This document shows positions 23,257-30,945 of a stretch of 35,322 bases of DNA, in pieces (the stretch's first letter is position 1; each line of letters opens with the position of its first letter). This stretch comes from a virus. Location of the stretch: IMG/VR virus record IMGVR_UViG_3300047455_000225, positions 1-35,322 of that record; one strand, 5' to 3'. The translations under genes and the position numbers were made by a program. Below the pieces are notes generated by a model. That model was given only the letters and a program-made list of their open reading frames with translations. It did not search any database and was not told where the DNA came from.

Positions 23257-24117
23257 CTATTTACGTGCTGCAGTGTAATTGCCGGCATCAATCGTGTCAG
23301 TCTTCTTGATGTAGTTGGCAAACTCAGTCATAAGGTCGGTCTGATTAGCAAGCGTCCCACCGATAGTTCCCCACTCTGTCGCATCAGTGTGGAAATCCAT
23401 CAAGATCCATCCATGCTGACCATCAGACAAAAGCCAATCCCCTGGGAATGCCTGGTTCCCATCCGCTCGGTGGTCGCCGGTGGCGGGAGATTGCACCTGA
23501 GTGCCTTCCAACGTCCCGCCAACCGTGACAATGACGTAAACCCCTTTAGTATCTTCGCTAATTGGTAGGTTTTGACCGTCAACCAGGCCCGCTGAAGTTC
23601 CGTCCGGGGTAACATCGAGCACCTGATTATTTTCGGCGTCGTACTTTCCACCCAGGACCAGCCCGGTAACGGCATCCCCCAGTGCAGCCCAAAGGTTGGC
23701 AATCTCTGTTACGTTAACTGCAACTTGACCAGACAGACCGTCATCGTCTCCATCGTCTGGGTCACCGTCTACAGTGATCTGCAAAGCCTTAATATCATTT
23801 TGGTTCTGCAGGATGTCGGAAGCGTTACTGCTAATGGCAGAAGCGTTATTACTAATGGCTTCCTCGTTGACCTCAACCCTTCCCTCAAGTTCAGTAATAT
23901 CAATGTAATCAGGATTACTAGGATCGATAGTCAAGATGAAGTCGGGCAGGCCAGTTATCTCGTCCCACTTAACCTCGCTAATACCCATCACGAGAATGTC
24001 CGTCCCGTTAGAGCTTGAGTAGATTACGTTTGAGCTTAGATCTAAACCTAACTCACCACGCTTCAATTGCCCCGCAGCGGGTGCTCCGTTACCGATCTTC
24101 TGGATCATGGTAGTCAT
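23257..24117 (-). CDS. Fiber-like protein with Mtd-N-like head
   Basis: 286 residues. The start (I-Q-K-I-G-N-G-A-P ... L-K-R-G-E-L-G-L-D-L-S-S-N-V-I-Y) is the same docking motif as in the S74 fiber downstream. Then comes a repeat-like helical stretch (E-A-I-S-N-N-A-S-A-I-S-S-N-A-S-D-I), typical of fiber coiled-coil shafts, and a domain with G-D-W-L-L-S-D-G-Q-H-G-W. It ends A-G-N-Y-T-A-A-R-K, echoing the end of the next-upstream gene. Probably a structural subunit of the same appendage. Confidence 0.7.
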   Translation of the reverse strand: MTTMIQKIGNGAPAAGQLKRGELGLDLSSNVIYSSSNGTDILVMGISEVKWDEITGLPDFILTIDPSNPDYIDITELEGRVEVNEEAISNNASAISSNASDILQNQNDIKALQITVDGDPDDGDDDGLSGQVAVNVTEIANLWAALGDAVTGLVLGGKYDAENNQVLDVTPDGTSAGLVDGQNLPISEDTKGVYVIVTVGGTLEGTQVQSPATGDHRADGNQAFPGDWLLSDGQHGWILMDFHTDATEWGTIGGTLANQTDLMTEFANYIKKTDTIDAGNYTAARK

Positions 24118-24120
24118 TAT

Positions 24121-24417
24121 TTAGCTCCTCGCTACTTGATAGTTGCCGGCCACAATCTCAGTCTCTAATGCTGATAGCCGTTCATCGATTAAACTGTTTG
24201 CGTCTTCCTGAGTGTTAGCTCCGCGCGCAATCGGGTTGGTCAGCTGCACATCAGCCGTTGTTGTTACTTGCTCAGCATAGCCAGAGGCAGATACGTAAAA
24301 ATCTCCCTGCCATACAAACAGCTGATTACCACCAGTTCCTCCAGTGTCAGTCCAGAAGTCACCGACTTCGACATCCTCTGGAGGTGGCGGTAAATCTGAA
24401 ACTATATTCTTACTCAT
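24121..24417 (-). CDS. Small fiber-module protein (98 aa)
   Basis: Residues 8-35 hold the module P-P-P-P-E-D-V-E-V-G-D-F-W-T-D-T ... L-F-V-W, which recurs in the collagen-like protein ([14 protein letters not shown]). The C-terminus is helical and ends A-G-N-Y-Q-V-A-R-S, like the end of gene 23257-24117. Three bases separate it from that gene. Probably a fiber connector or a piece of a formerly larger fiber; the function is not known. Confidence 0.65.
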   Translation of the reverse strand: MSKNIVSDLPPPPEDVEVGDFWTDTGGTGGNQLFVWQGDFYVSASGYAEQVTTTADVQLTNPIARGANTQEDANSLIDERLSALETEIVAGNYQVARS

Positions 24418-24420
24418 AAT

Positions 24421-24645
24421 TCACACCCGAACGTCGATGATTCTTCCGCGCGTACTGTCTGTACTGGGAACTGTGTCAACCCCTTTAGCGGTGTAAGGCA
24501 TCTTGGCCGAATCCGCAGGTATCTGACTGTTTGCAATATTGATAGGATCCATTGCCGGGTTTGCTGCACCAGCGACAACGCCAGTAGGGCGCTGAAAATC
24601 GTTCTGCCAGGTGATACCACCAATTTGTATAGGGTCACTTGCCAT
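24421..24645 (-). CDS. Small fiber-module protein (74 aa)
   Basis: Starts one base after the stop of the upstream fiber gene (TGA A ATG), with GGGAG about 11 bases ahead, and ends 3 bases before the next gene, which favours this frame over an overlapping 84-codon frame (24414-24668). Low in charge, rich in A, P, G, I and T. No domain is seen. In character it is like short linkers or chaperones in fiber clusters. Confidence 0.55.
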   Translation of the reverse strand: MASDPIQIGGITWQNDFQRPTGVVAGAANPAMDPINIANSQIPADSAKMPYTAKGVDTVPSTDSTRGRIIDVRV

Positions 24646-24646
24646 T

Positions 24647-26185
24647 TCAAGACGGCTCCCTCAGACATCGATCAAATTGCAGGAAGTAATTACCACTCAA
24701 AGTCTGATCGTTTGTATGGCCGTATTCTTCTAGGTCAAACGTCCACACTGCACCTGTGGTAGCGTCGCCTCCGGTTTCCCCGTCGCGCCTCGACGCGCCC
24801 GTTATAAACTTCGACAGGTGGATCTTTCCATCCATGCTCGTAAGGTGTATTTGGCCCTTGCCTGTTAGGTCATACCCCATCCACTCGCAGTCTTCAAAGC
24901 CCTCAATAATGTGGTACTCAAGGAACCTTGCGTCCTTAGACTTGGAGCAGACTCTGCCGCCTATATCCAGCATATTGAAGCAACCCTCATCGAGACCCGC
25001 ACCCTTGATCTGGAAATAGGACACAATGTTTGCGCTTTGCGATGCAGACCCGACCGCGTTGTCGACATAACCGACCGTCGCTAGATTGGTCTCGCTGTCC
25101 TGCTTGCCTTTGTAGTTGATCGCATCAAGGCCAGTGTCGTTGTGATATACACTAAGCAAATCTTTGTCGGGTCCATCGGCTGTCGCGCCCTTTAGTACAA
25201 AGCCATCCTTGTTTGTGCCTGTCTTGGCAATGGTCACTTTTCCGTCGAACTTGATTCTGGTTGTCTGGGCCTCTTGGATGCACTTAGCGCCGGTCATCCC
25301 CAAATACTGAACCGACATAATGGGGTTTGTTCCCATGTTGATGCCGCCGGTCAGATTGCCGCCGGTCTTCTTCAGATAGCGCGCGTCCAGATCCGTTAAT
25401 TGCAGGTCTTGCTCGTTGACTTGGAAGAAGCGTATCTCGCAAGTCTCACCGATCAGGATGTTCTGACCCTTGTCCTTCAGCGCCACCTCGACGTTGACGA
25501 TGCCCGTTCCATCTGGCTTCTTCGCAACCACAAACAGAACGTAATTAGCAGGCTCATCAAGGTCGACGATCTCAACGTAATCACCGACGTCGACATCGCC
25601 GAAGCCGTGAGTCGTTCCGTCCAAGTCCGTTGTGTTCAGCGTGATGATGTTATCGTTTGCTGACAGATCATCAGAGATCAACGCAAACTCGCCAGCATTG
25701 CGCGGGATGTTATCGCCAGAGAACCCAACATACTTCCACTTACCGTGCTCCCGCTGGACTAATAACGTCTCGAGCGCGAGCGCCACCTGGTCGATCTCTG
25801 CTTGCAGTTGCCGGTCGCCAGTGTCTACGTATTCAGTAGTGGGCAGATCATCAATCTGCGCCTGTAATCCTTCATCGACCTTAGTAAGCTTTCTTTCAAG
25901 GCTTTCATTGTCACCCTCAGACCAAGCATAACAACGCAGAATCTGATCCTCGAACTTAATATGGGCGACAGTGTTTAAATTGGACTCTTGGTCTATCTTC
26001 GCGTCGAGGACTTCATCGCGCATTTGGCTAGTGCGATCAACTTCATTAATCAGTGCCAGTGTTGCGTCATCAGCCTCGGCTCCACCAGACGCCAGCCACT
26101 TCTGACCATCAAAGGTGTACTCAACGCCTGTCTCTTCATTAGTGAAGGTAGCGCCTTCTGCCCAAGGCTTCTCTGGTAAGCTCAT
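24647..26185 (-). CDS. Fiber protein, divergent paralog of the collagen-like protein
   Basis: Start set at the ATG at 26185 (M-S-L-P-E-K-P-W-A-E-G), with AGGGA 10 bases ahead; the in-frame extension to 26329 would lie inside the upstream gene and reads as basic nonsense. 512 residues: a short label-like module (T-G-V-E-Y-T-F-D-G-Q-K-W), coiled-coil stretches (about 35-140), a beta domain beginning N-A-G-E-F-A-L-I-S-D-D, and a fiber repeat A-T-V-G-Y-V-D. The same order ([19 protein letters not shown]) occurs in the C-terminal half of the collagen-like protein, so the two are paralogs. Confidence 0.75.
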   Translation of the reverse strand: MSLPEKPWAEGATFTNEETGVEYTFDGQKWLASGGAEADDATLALINEVDRTSQMRDEVLDAKIDQESNLNTVAHIKFEDQILRCYAWSEGDNESLERKLTKVDEGLQAQIDDLPTTEYVDTGDRQLQAEIDQVALALETLLVQREHGKWKYVGFSGDNIPRNAGEFALISDDLSANDNIITLNTTDLDGTTHGFGDVDVGDYVEIVDLDEPANYVLFVVAKKPDGTGIVNVEVALKDKGQNILIGETCEIRFFQVNEQDLQLTDLDARYLKKTGGNLTGGINMGTNPIMSVQYLGMTGAKCIQEAQTTRIKFDGKVTIAKTGTNKDGFVLKGATADGPDKDLLSVYHNDTGLDAINYKGKQDSETNLATVGYVDNAVGSASQSANIVSYFQIKGAGLDEGCFNMLDIGGRVCSKSKDARFLEYHIIEGFEDCEWMGYDLTGKGQIHLTSMDGKIHLSKFITGASRRDGETGGDATTGAVWTFDLEEYGHTNDQTLSGNYFLQFDRCLREPS

Positions 26186-26187
26186 AA

Positions 26188-29040
26188 TCAAAAGATCCCT
26201 GAGATGGTTATGTAATAGATGGCGTCTGCTGTGAAGCTCTCTTTGGTGTGGTGCGATTTGATGTAGCAAACGACATCGGCGACGTGCCAATCGATCCTGT
26301 CGATACTGCCGTGCGCTCTCTGCTTCCACTTCCGTCTGGTTTCGTCAGCGCCTAGCGCGGGGTAATACCAGATCGTGTAGAACAGTGGGCCTTCATTGCC
26401 CTCCCAGAACCTGTCTCCGCTAATGTTTTGGCTCGCCCAATCGACGTTGAGAGACTTAGTGCTGATGCGGATCTTGTTCCTGCTGTCAGAGTTGTAATAC
26501 TGAAAGCACTTCTCACTCATGCCGCTACTGCCGGACTGATAGGTGAATGGCTGACCGGGCGGCGCATCCAACCGATCTTGTAACTCAGCAAACTTTCTTG
26601 CTATTTCATCGTCGACGTAACTCTTCGGAGTCGCGTGATGACCGCTGGTTGGCGTCTTGAGGTTGTAAGCGCCAAGCTGGCCGTTTTGAACATGCAGCAG
26701 GGTTTTGCTACTGCCGTTTATCTCTTGCTTGATCTTCCAATCAGTTTCATCAGGTAGCTGGTTGGTGCCTTCGTTTTTCAGAGTGACGCGCTCGAAGTAG
26801 GCGTTAAGAGTCAGCGTGTCCTGACGCAGGATTTCATCTTGCTGGTCAACGTAGGCGATAGTCGCTATGCCAGCCGGGTCATACTGCGACAACATGACGA
26901 ACCCGTATGGGCCGACAAACATTTCGTTTAGATCGCCGTTGATCTTGGTGACACTGAAGAAGCCTTGCGACTCACTAGTAACTCGCAACTCGGCCATGCC
27001 CATAGCGCCATGCGCTAGACGGATGACATCGCCAACCCCGACTCGGTCAATATCGACAGGCGAGCCGTCAGCGTCGACATTGCTGATCTGAATGTGCGCC
27101 GCCTCTTCGATCTTGTAGACCATCTGCATGGTATCGTCGAGAAGGTTGAACTCGCCATGCCTCGGAGTCTGATTGCTCTGAGTGAAGTTGAGCGTATGTT
27201 CACCGACCGCACCCTCAATCTGCTTCACCTTATTCTCAAGAGTGACTAGATCGCTTTTGATCTCCTGCTGCACGCCTTCGCCAACTTTGACTCGGCCCTC
27301 AATCGCACTCTGCTCGCCTAATGCGTGAACGATCTCAGCGGCGATGATCTCTTGCTTTGCTTCGCCTGCTTCAACGCGGCCCAGTATCTGCGCCTGTAGC
27401 GCCTCGCCAGCGTCCACCCGGGCGCCCAACGGGGAGCAAGGAAACCAGCCATCATTTGCATACACGAAAAGCTCAAGCCTGCCGGTGTCGTACCAGCACA
27501 GCCCTTCCTCGGGATTCTCTGGCGGATCTTCAGCAACGATCGTCCCGGGTGGTATCTCACCAGCTTCAATGTCCTCTATCTGCTGGAGCACAAAGCGGTT
27601 CACTTCCATCTGATTGGTAAGCTGATCAATCTCCTCAGGCGTAGCCCTAAAGCGGCCTTTCGTATCCCGGAAAAGGATGTCCGGCCGGGTCGCTACCTTG
27701 TCTGTAGTGAGATCTTCTAGATCTGCAACGATGTTGCCAACATACTGGTTGAAATCTTGCTGAGTGTTGTACTGACCTTGGATGTCCGATGTCTCTCTCT
27801 GCGGATTAGTCAGTAATACATTGTTTGTAAATATGGGGCCGCCATCTGTTCCGCCGCCACCGCCACCAGAGCCGCTGCCGCTACCCATGGACGATGCGCC
27901 ACCAATCAGGAACCAGTAATCAATGCCTGACTCAAAGGCAGAGCCCTTCGGGTAATGACCTTTGTTGGCCCTGTGAGCAATATAGATCTCATTGCCAAAG
28001 GTGATCATATCGCCGGCTGAGTAGCTGGCTCCTACTTCGTAAAGTCCGCGATAGAACCTGACCGGAACTGCCTTCTGGTCTTCGGCGTGGTGCATGTAAT
28101 TGCCGACTAGAAATTTGACCGTCTCTTCAACACGATCGAAAATCTTATCCTCTTCTGAGGCGTGATATGACTTAGTGATCTCGGCGGCAGCAAACATCAC
28201 CGGGCCCAGGTCAGCACCAAAGGTCTTGGTCTCTCCCTTGGCAGTCTTGGTCGATACGATTAACTGATCGCCCTCAACCTCAACATCGACAATGGTGTCG
28301 CCCTGGGCGCCATCAATGCCATCCTTGCCGTCAGTACCGTCACGGCCTTTGGCTCCCTTCAGTCCCTTTGGCCCGCGGCCGACAATAAGCCTGGCCTCAT
28401 CATCAGTCTGTAGGAAGCAGCCGTAGTCCTTTACGTAAAGATCACCGGGTAGAAATTTAGCTTCGGGAGAGTAAGCGCCAGCGAACCTGAATCCAAGGTT
28501 GCCTACTCGCTCCCAATCTTCGTTGTCTGGGTTTTGCGCTGTATCTTTCGTAGCACGGAAATACTGGCCGAAGTGATACTGGACCAGGTCCCCTTCGCGG
28601 TAGACTCGATCTTCCCATACATCGACTTCAATGCCGACGCCTTGGGCGCCTTCTTCGCCTTTGGCGCCATCTTCACCTTGGGCTCCGTCTTCGCCTTTGG
28701 GGCCGGCTTCGCCTTGCTCACCTTGCTCACCCGCTTCGCCTTGGGGGCCGACTTCGCCTTGGTCGCCTTGCTCGCCGGCTTCTCCCGGCTGGCCTTCTTG
28801 TCCTTGCTCACCTTGCTCTCCTTTCTCCCCGGTCAATCCTTGCTCGCCTTGGTCGCCCTGATCACCCTTGGGCCCGACAGCGCCATCAGCACCATCCTTG
28901 CCCTCTACGGGCGCAGGTTGCTGTATCAACTCATCGACAAGCTCTACTACTTCTGCCAAACCCTTTTGTAACGGTTCAGTCTTCTCGGTAACGAATGCGT
29001 TTATTTCGCCCGCTAAAATGTCTAAGTCGGTATCTTTCAT
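26188..29040 (-). CDS. Collagen-like phage fiber protein
   Basis: 950 residues, directly after the portal gene (4-base overlap). A helical N-terminus (1-43) leads into about 30 G-x-y triplets (47-135), rich in E, Q and D, then a beta segment with Y-R-E-G-D-L-V-Q-Y ... Y-F-R-A-T ... W-E-R-V-G, resembling CBM5/12-type carbohydrate-binding modules. A second collagen patch follows (223-248), then another [14 protein letters not shown] module, a poly-Gly/Ser hinge near residue 385, heptad stretches and a beta C-terminus. Triple-helical collagen repeats in phages form trimeric shafts. It is likely a long appendage; head or neck attachment is inferred from position. Confidence 0.85.
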   Translation of the reverse strand: MKDTDLDILAGEINAFVTEKTEPLQKGLAEVVELVDELIQQPAPVEGKDGADGAVGPKGDQGDQGEQGLTGEKGEQGEQGQEGQPGEAGEQGDQGEVGPQGEAGEQGEQGEAGPKGEDGAQGEDGAKGEEGAQGVGIEVDVWEDRVYREGDLVQYHFGQYFRATKDTAQNPDNEDWERVGNLGFRFAGAYSPEAKFLPGDLYVKDYGCFLQTDDEARLIVGRGPKGLKGAKGRDGTDGKDGIDGAQGDTIVDVEVEGDQLIVSTKTAKGETKTFGADLGPVMFAAAEITKSYHASEEDKIFDRVEETVKFLVGNYMHHAEDQKAVPVRFYRGLYEVGASYSAGDMITFGNEIYIAHRANKGHYPKGSAFESGIDYWFLIGGASSMGSGSGSGGGGGGTDGGPIFTNNVLLTNPQRETSDIQGQYNTQQDFNQYVGNIVADLEDLTTDKVATRPDILFRDTKGRFRATPEEIDQLTNQMEVNRFVLQQIEDIEAGEIPPGTIVAEDPPENPEEGLCWYDTGRLELFVYANDGWFPCSPLGARVDAGEALQAQILGRVEAGEAKQEIIAAEIVHALGEQSAIEGRVKVGEGVQQEIKSDLVTLENKVKQIEGAVGEHTLNFTQSNQTPRHGEFNLLDDTMQMVYKIEEAAHIQISNVDADGSPVDIDRVGVGDVIRLAHGAMGMAELRVTSESQGFFSVTKINGDLNEMFVGPYGFVMLSQYDPAGIATIAYVDQQDEILRQDTLTLNAYFERVTLKNEGTNQLPDETDWKIKQEINGSSKTLLHVQNGQLGAYNLKTPTSGHHATPKSYVDDEIARKFAELQDRLDAPPGQPFTYQSGSSGMSEKCFQYYNSDSRNKIRISTKSLNVDWASQNISGDRFWEGNEGPLFYTIWYYPALGADETRRKWKQRAHGSIDRIDWHVADVVCYIKSHHTKESFTADAIYYITISGIF
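28636..28902 (-). repeat. Collagen-type G-x-y coding repeat
   Basis: About 30 consecutive 9-base units encode G-x-y triplets, mainly G-E-Q, G-D-Q, G-E-A and G-P-K. The near-identical units (GGCGAGCAAGGT type) make this the most internally repetitive stretch of the window and the cause of long spurious frames on both strands. Confidence 0.85.
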
Positions 29041-30374
29041 TTGCGCAATGCTTTCCTAAAGTCCAGTGCGTTAAACGCTCGCTCCTCTGTCTGCTCAGTT
29101 ATGGCAGCGGGTGCTGGCGCGGCGGCTACGGGCTCTGGTGGCTGATAGCCTAACGGAACCATCTGCTGCTGAACGATGGGATCTTCGCCGTTGGCAACTG
29201 GGTGCAGTCCTTCCTTCTTACGGGCCTCGTTAACTGTGTATAGACCGCCTTGAATGGCCGCAGTTAAGCCTGTGATCCTTGCCTCAAAGTCCGCACGCAA
29301 CAACGGCTGAGTATCAAAATCTATTCGCTCATTAGTCGGTAGGTCAAAAATCTTCGTGAACGATTGCTCAAGGTTCTCCAGGAAGCTACCCAGAGACACT
29401 GAGAGCCACAGAGAGATCATCTGCTCAACGTTAGACAGCGTTGCGTGACTCATGTCACCGATGATCGGCAATGGCGTACCGTAGACCTTACAGATCTCCT
29501 CAATCGACATGCGCTGCGCTTCTATAAGTTGCGCATCCTGCGATGTCACATGCATAGAAGAGAACTTAAGCCCGCCACTGAGAACTGGCACATGCCCCTG
29601 GGCAATACGCTGAGACTGCTTTGTCCATGCCTCACGTAAGCTCTCAATCTGGTCGCGGTTCAATACGTTGTCCGTAGATAATATGCCGCTTGGTCGGCTC
29701 ATCTGCGAAAAGAAGTGGGCCTGGCTGTTAGACAGCGCAACGTTAACACCGGCCGCTAATGCCGCACTGCGCAATGGCCCCTCACCAATTAACGGGTGCC
29801 TTGGGCAATGAGTGCGCAAGTGCAGAATATCTCTAGCAGGGAGCAACACAGTTACTTCATTGCTCAGAAACGGGTTGCTGCCGCCTACACCGTAGAAAAG
29901 CTCCTTCTCCTCTGGCGTAACATAAGGCGAGCAGGAGTTGCTGTCCGCTCGATCTAGACTAACAATCTCACCACGGTTGTTACGCGATGCCATGGCAAAC
30001 GCTTCACCGTCAAACATAAGCCCGGCCACTGAGTTCATGATGAACTGTGACCAAGTTTCATATGAGTTAGGGGTGCGGAAAATACGGGAGGCAGCACTAG
30101 TGGTTACTGTCTGCCACTCATCGTTGCCGACCATTCTTTTGTGTACAGGCCGGCACTGGCTTACCGCTCTGGCAGTAGCCATGACACAAGCGTAAGCGGT
30201 AGGTATCTCTCTACCATCCGATTTAGGCATCGTCAGATTGCGCTGGTAGCCGTCTTCTATGCTACCTAAGGGAAACCTGGTGCCGTACTCGCCATACCCT
30301 GCGAACGGCCCCCTGTTACTCCCCTCGGCACCACCGAAGGGCATCCATGACTTAATCTTCGACCTGAGGCTCAT
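29037..30374 (-). CDS. Portal protein, HK97 gp3 family
   Basis: 445 residues. Recognisable phage_portal (PF04860) features: early A-Y-A-C-V-M-A-T-A-R-A-V-S, a central L-P-A-R-D-I-L-H-L-R-T-H with P-L-I-G-E-G-P-L, the R-P-S-G-I-L strand, E-E-I-C-K-V-Y-G-T-P-L-P-I-I-G, and the clip/crown end T-V-N-E-A-R-K-K-E-G-L-H-P-V. The dodecameric portal at the capsid vertex is the DNA channel and packaging motor dock. The C-terminal 60 residues are Pro/Ala-rich. Gene order capsid - small paralogs - portal differs from the usual portal - protease - capsid order. Confidence 0.92.
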   Translation of the reverse strand: MSLRSKIKSWMPFGGAEGSNRGPFAGYGEYGTRFPLGSIEDGYQRNLTMPKSDGREIPTAYACVMATARAVSQCRPVHKRMVGNDEWQTVTTSAASRIFRTPNSYETWSQFIMNSVAGLMFDGEAFAMASRNNRGEIVSLDRADSNSCSPYVTPEEKELFYGVGGSNPFLSNEVTVLLPARDILHLRTHCPRHPLIGEGPLRSAALAAGVNVALSNSQAHFFSQMSRPSGILSTDNVLNRDQIESLREAWTKQSQRIAQGHVPVLSGGLKFSSMHVTSQDAQLIEAQRMSIEEICKVYGTPLPIIGDMSHATLSNVEQMISLWLSVSLGSFLENLEQSFTKIFDLPTNERIDFDTQPLLRADFEARITGLTAAIQGGLYTVNEARKKEGLHPVANGEDPIVQQQMVPLGYQPPEPVAAAPAPAAITEQTEERAFNALDFRKALRK

Positions 30375-30642
30375 CTACCGACTCTACGTCCATTTGAATG
30401 GGAGCGCCCTTCTCTAACGAGCCGCTATCGATTGCTTTCTTCTTGCGTGTCTTCTTCTCCGCCAATGAGACGGGCTTGGTAAACAGATCCCGGCGCTTAA
30501 GCGCATAGGACGTTTTACCTTTGGGGTCTTCAGCGCAGTCCTTACTAACGGCTGCGTCAACCAACTCATCGGGAACCTCAATAAATCCGGTCTGCCCCTT
30601 AAGCTCAACGGTGCGCTTATACACCCACATCACTTTAGCCAC
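30352..30642 (-). CDS. Small late protein, paralog A of tandem pair (96 aa)
   Basis: GTG start at 30642, with AAGGAGAG about 6 bases ahead; an ATG four codons later lacks such a site. Residues 5-23 (M-W-V-Y-K-R-T-V-E-L-K-G-Q-T-G-F-I-E-V) closely match the neighbouring paralog. The C-terminal half is basic then acidic (K-K-T-R-K-K-K ... D-E-P-Q-V-E-D). Its end overlaps the portal start by 23 bases. Position after the capsid gene fits a small head or decoration protein, but no family is recognised. Confidence 0.65.
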   Translation of the reverse strand: MAKVMWVYKRTVELKGQTGFIEVPDELVDAAVSKDCAEDPKGKTSYALKRRDLFTKPVSLAEKKTRKKKAIDSGSLEKGAPIQMDVESVDEPQVED

Positions 30643-30654
30643 AATAATCTCTCC

Positions 30655-30900
30655 TTACTCAGGCTCAGGCTCTGGCTCAGGCTCAGGCTCTGGCTCAGGG
30701 TCAGGCCCTGGGGCAACAGATACAGGATCTGCGAAGTAATCGAATACCTCTAGGCTGTTTGCGCTCAATCCAGTTGGGTCTTGAGCCGCATCACCGTCAA
30801 CAAGCTGGGTATAAACAGGTTCCATAACCTGCTGAAAACCCGTCTTGCCATTTAATTCTATGGTTCGCTTATGAACCCACAGTGTTTCACCAGCTATCAT
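30655..30900 (-). CDS. Small late protein, paralog B, with Pro-Glu tail (81 aa)
   Basis: Starts at the ATG at 30900 behind a strong AGGAGGA site, directly after the capsid terminator. Residues 7-24 (L-W-V-H-K-R-T-I-E-L-N-G-K-T-G-F-Q-Q) mirror paralog A. The last 15 residues are alternating P-E, a rigid extended acidic tail coded by a 6-base microsatellite near 30656-30712. Expected to be made in large amounts, since it follows the capsid gene. Role unknown; head surface or portal-adjacent structural protein is the best guess. Confidence 0.65.
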   Translation of the reverse strand: MIAGETLWVHKRTIELNGKTGFQQVMEPVYTQLVDGDAAQDPTGLSANSLEVFDYFADPVSVAPGPDPEPEPEPEPEPEPE

Positions 30901-30913
30901 GATTCCTCCTAAC

Positions 30914-30937
30914 GGAAAAGGCGGCCCGAAGGCCGCC
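30914..30937 (-). terminator. Rho-independent terminator after the capsid gene
   Basis: On the leftward strand GGCGGCC pairs perfectly with GGCCGCC around a TTCG tetraloop, followed at once by TTTT. It lies 9 bases after the capsid stop, and the next gene's Shine-Dalgarno site begins within 10 bases. Partial termination here would raise capsid mRNA over the downstream portal and fiber genes, which must be reached by read-through. Confidence 0.85.
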
Positions 30938-30945
30938 GTTCATTT

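Noticed and set aside
24414-24668. 84-codon frame overlapping the 74-residue fiber-module gene
   Set aside because: It overlaps both neighbours, while the 74-residue frame fits the tight stop-start spacing of the block.
26186-26329. 48-codon N-terminal extension of the fiber gene 24647-26185
   Set aside because: It lies inside the upstream gene and reads as R/H/L-rich sequence; the ATG at 26185 follows that gene's stop and has a ribosome site.
28503-28811. Histone H1-like K/A/P-rich frame (102 codons)
   Set aside because: It is the shifted reading of the collagen repeat. G-x-y repeats read out of frame yield lysine/alanine/proline runs, and it has no independent start signals.
28534-28971. 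145-codon hydrophobic frame on the opposite strand of the collagen repeat
   Set aside because: The repetitive composition creates a leucine/alanine-rich shadow that could be mistaken for a membrane protein; its limits simply follow the repeat.
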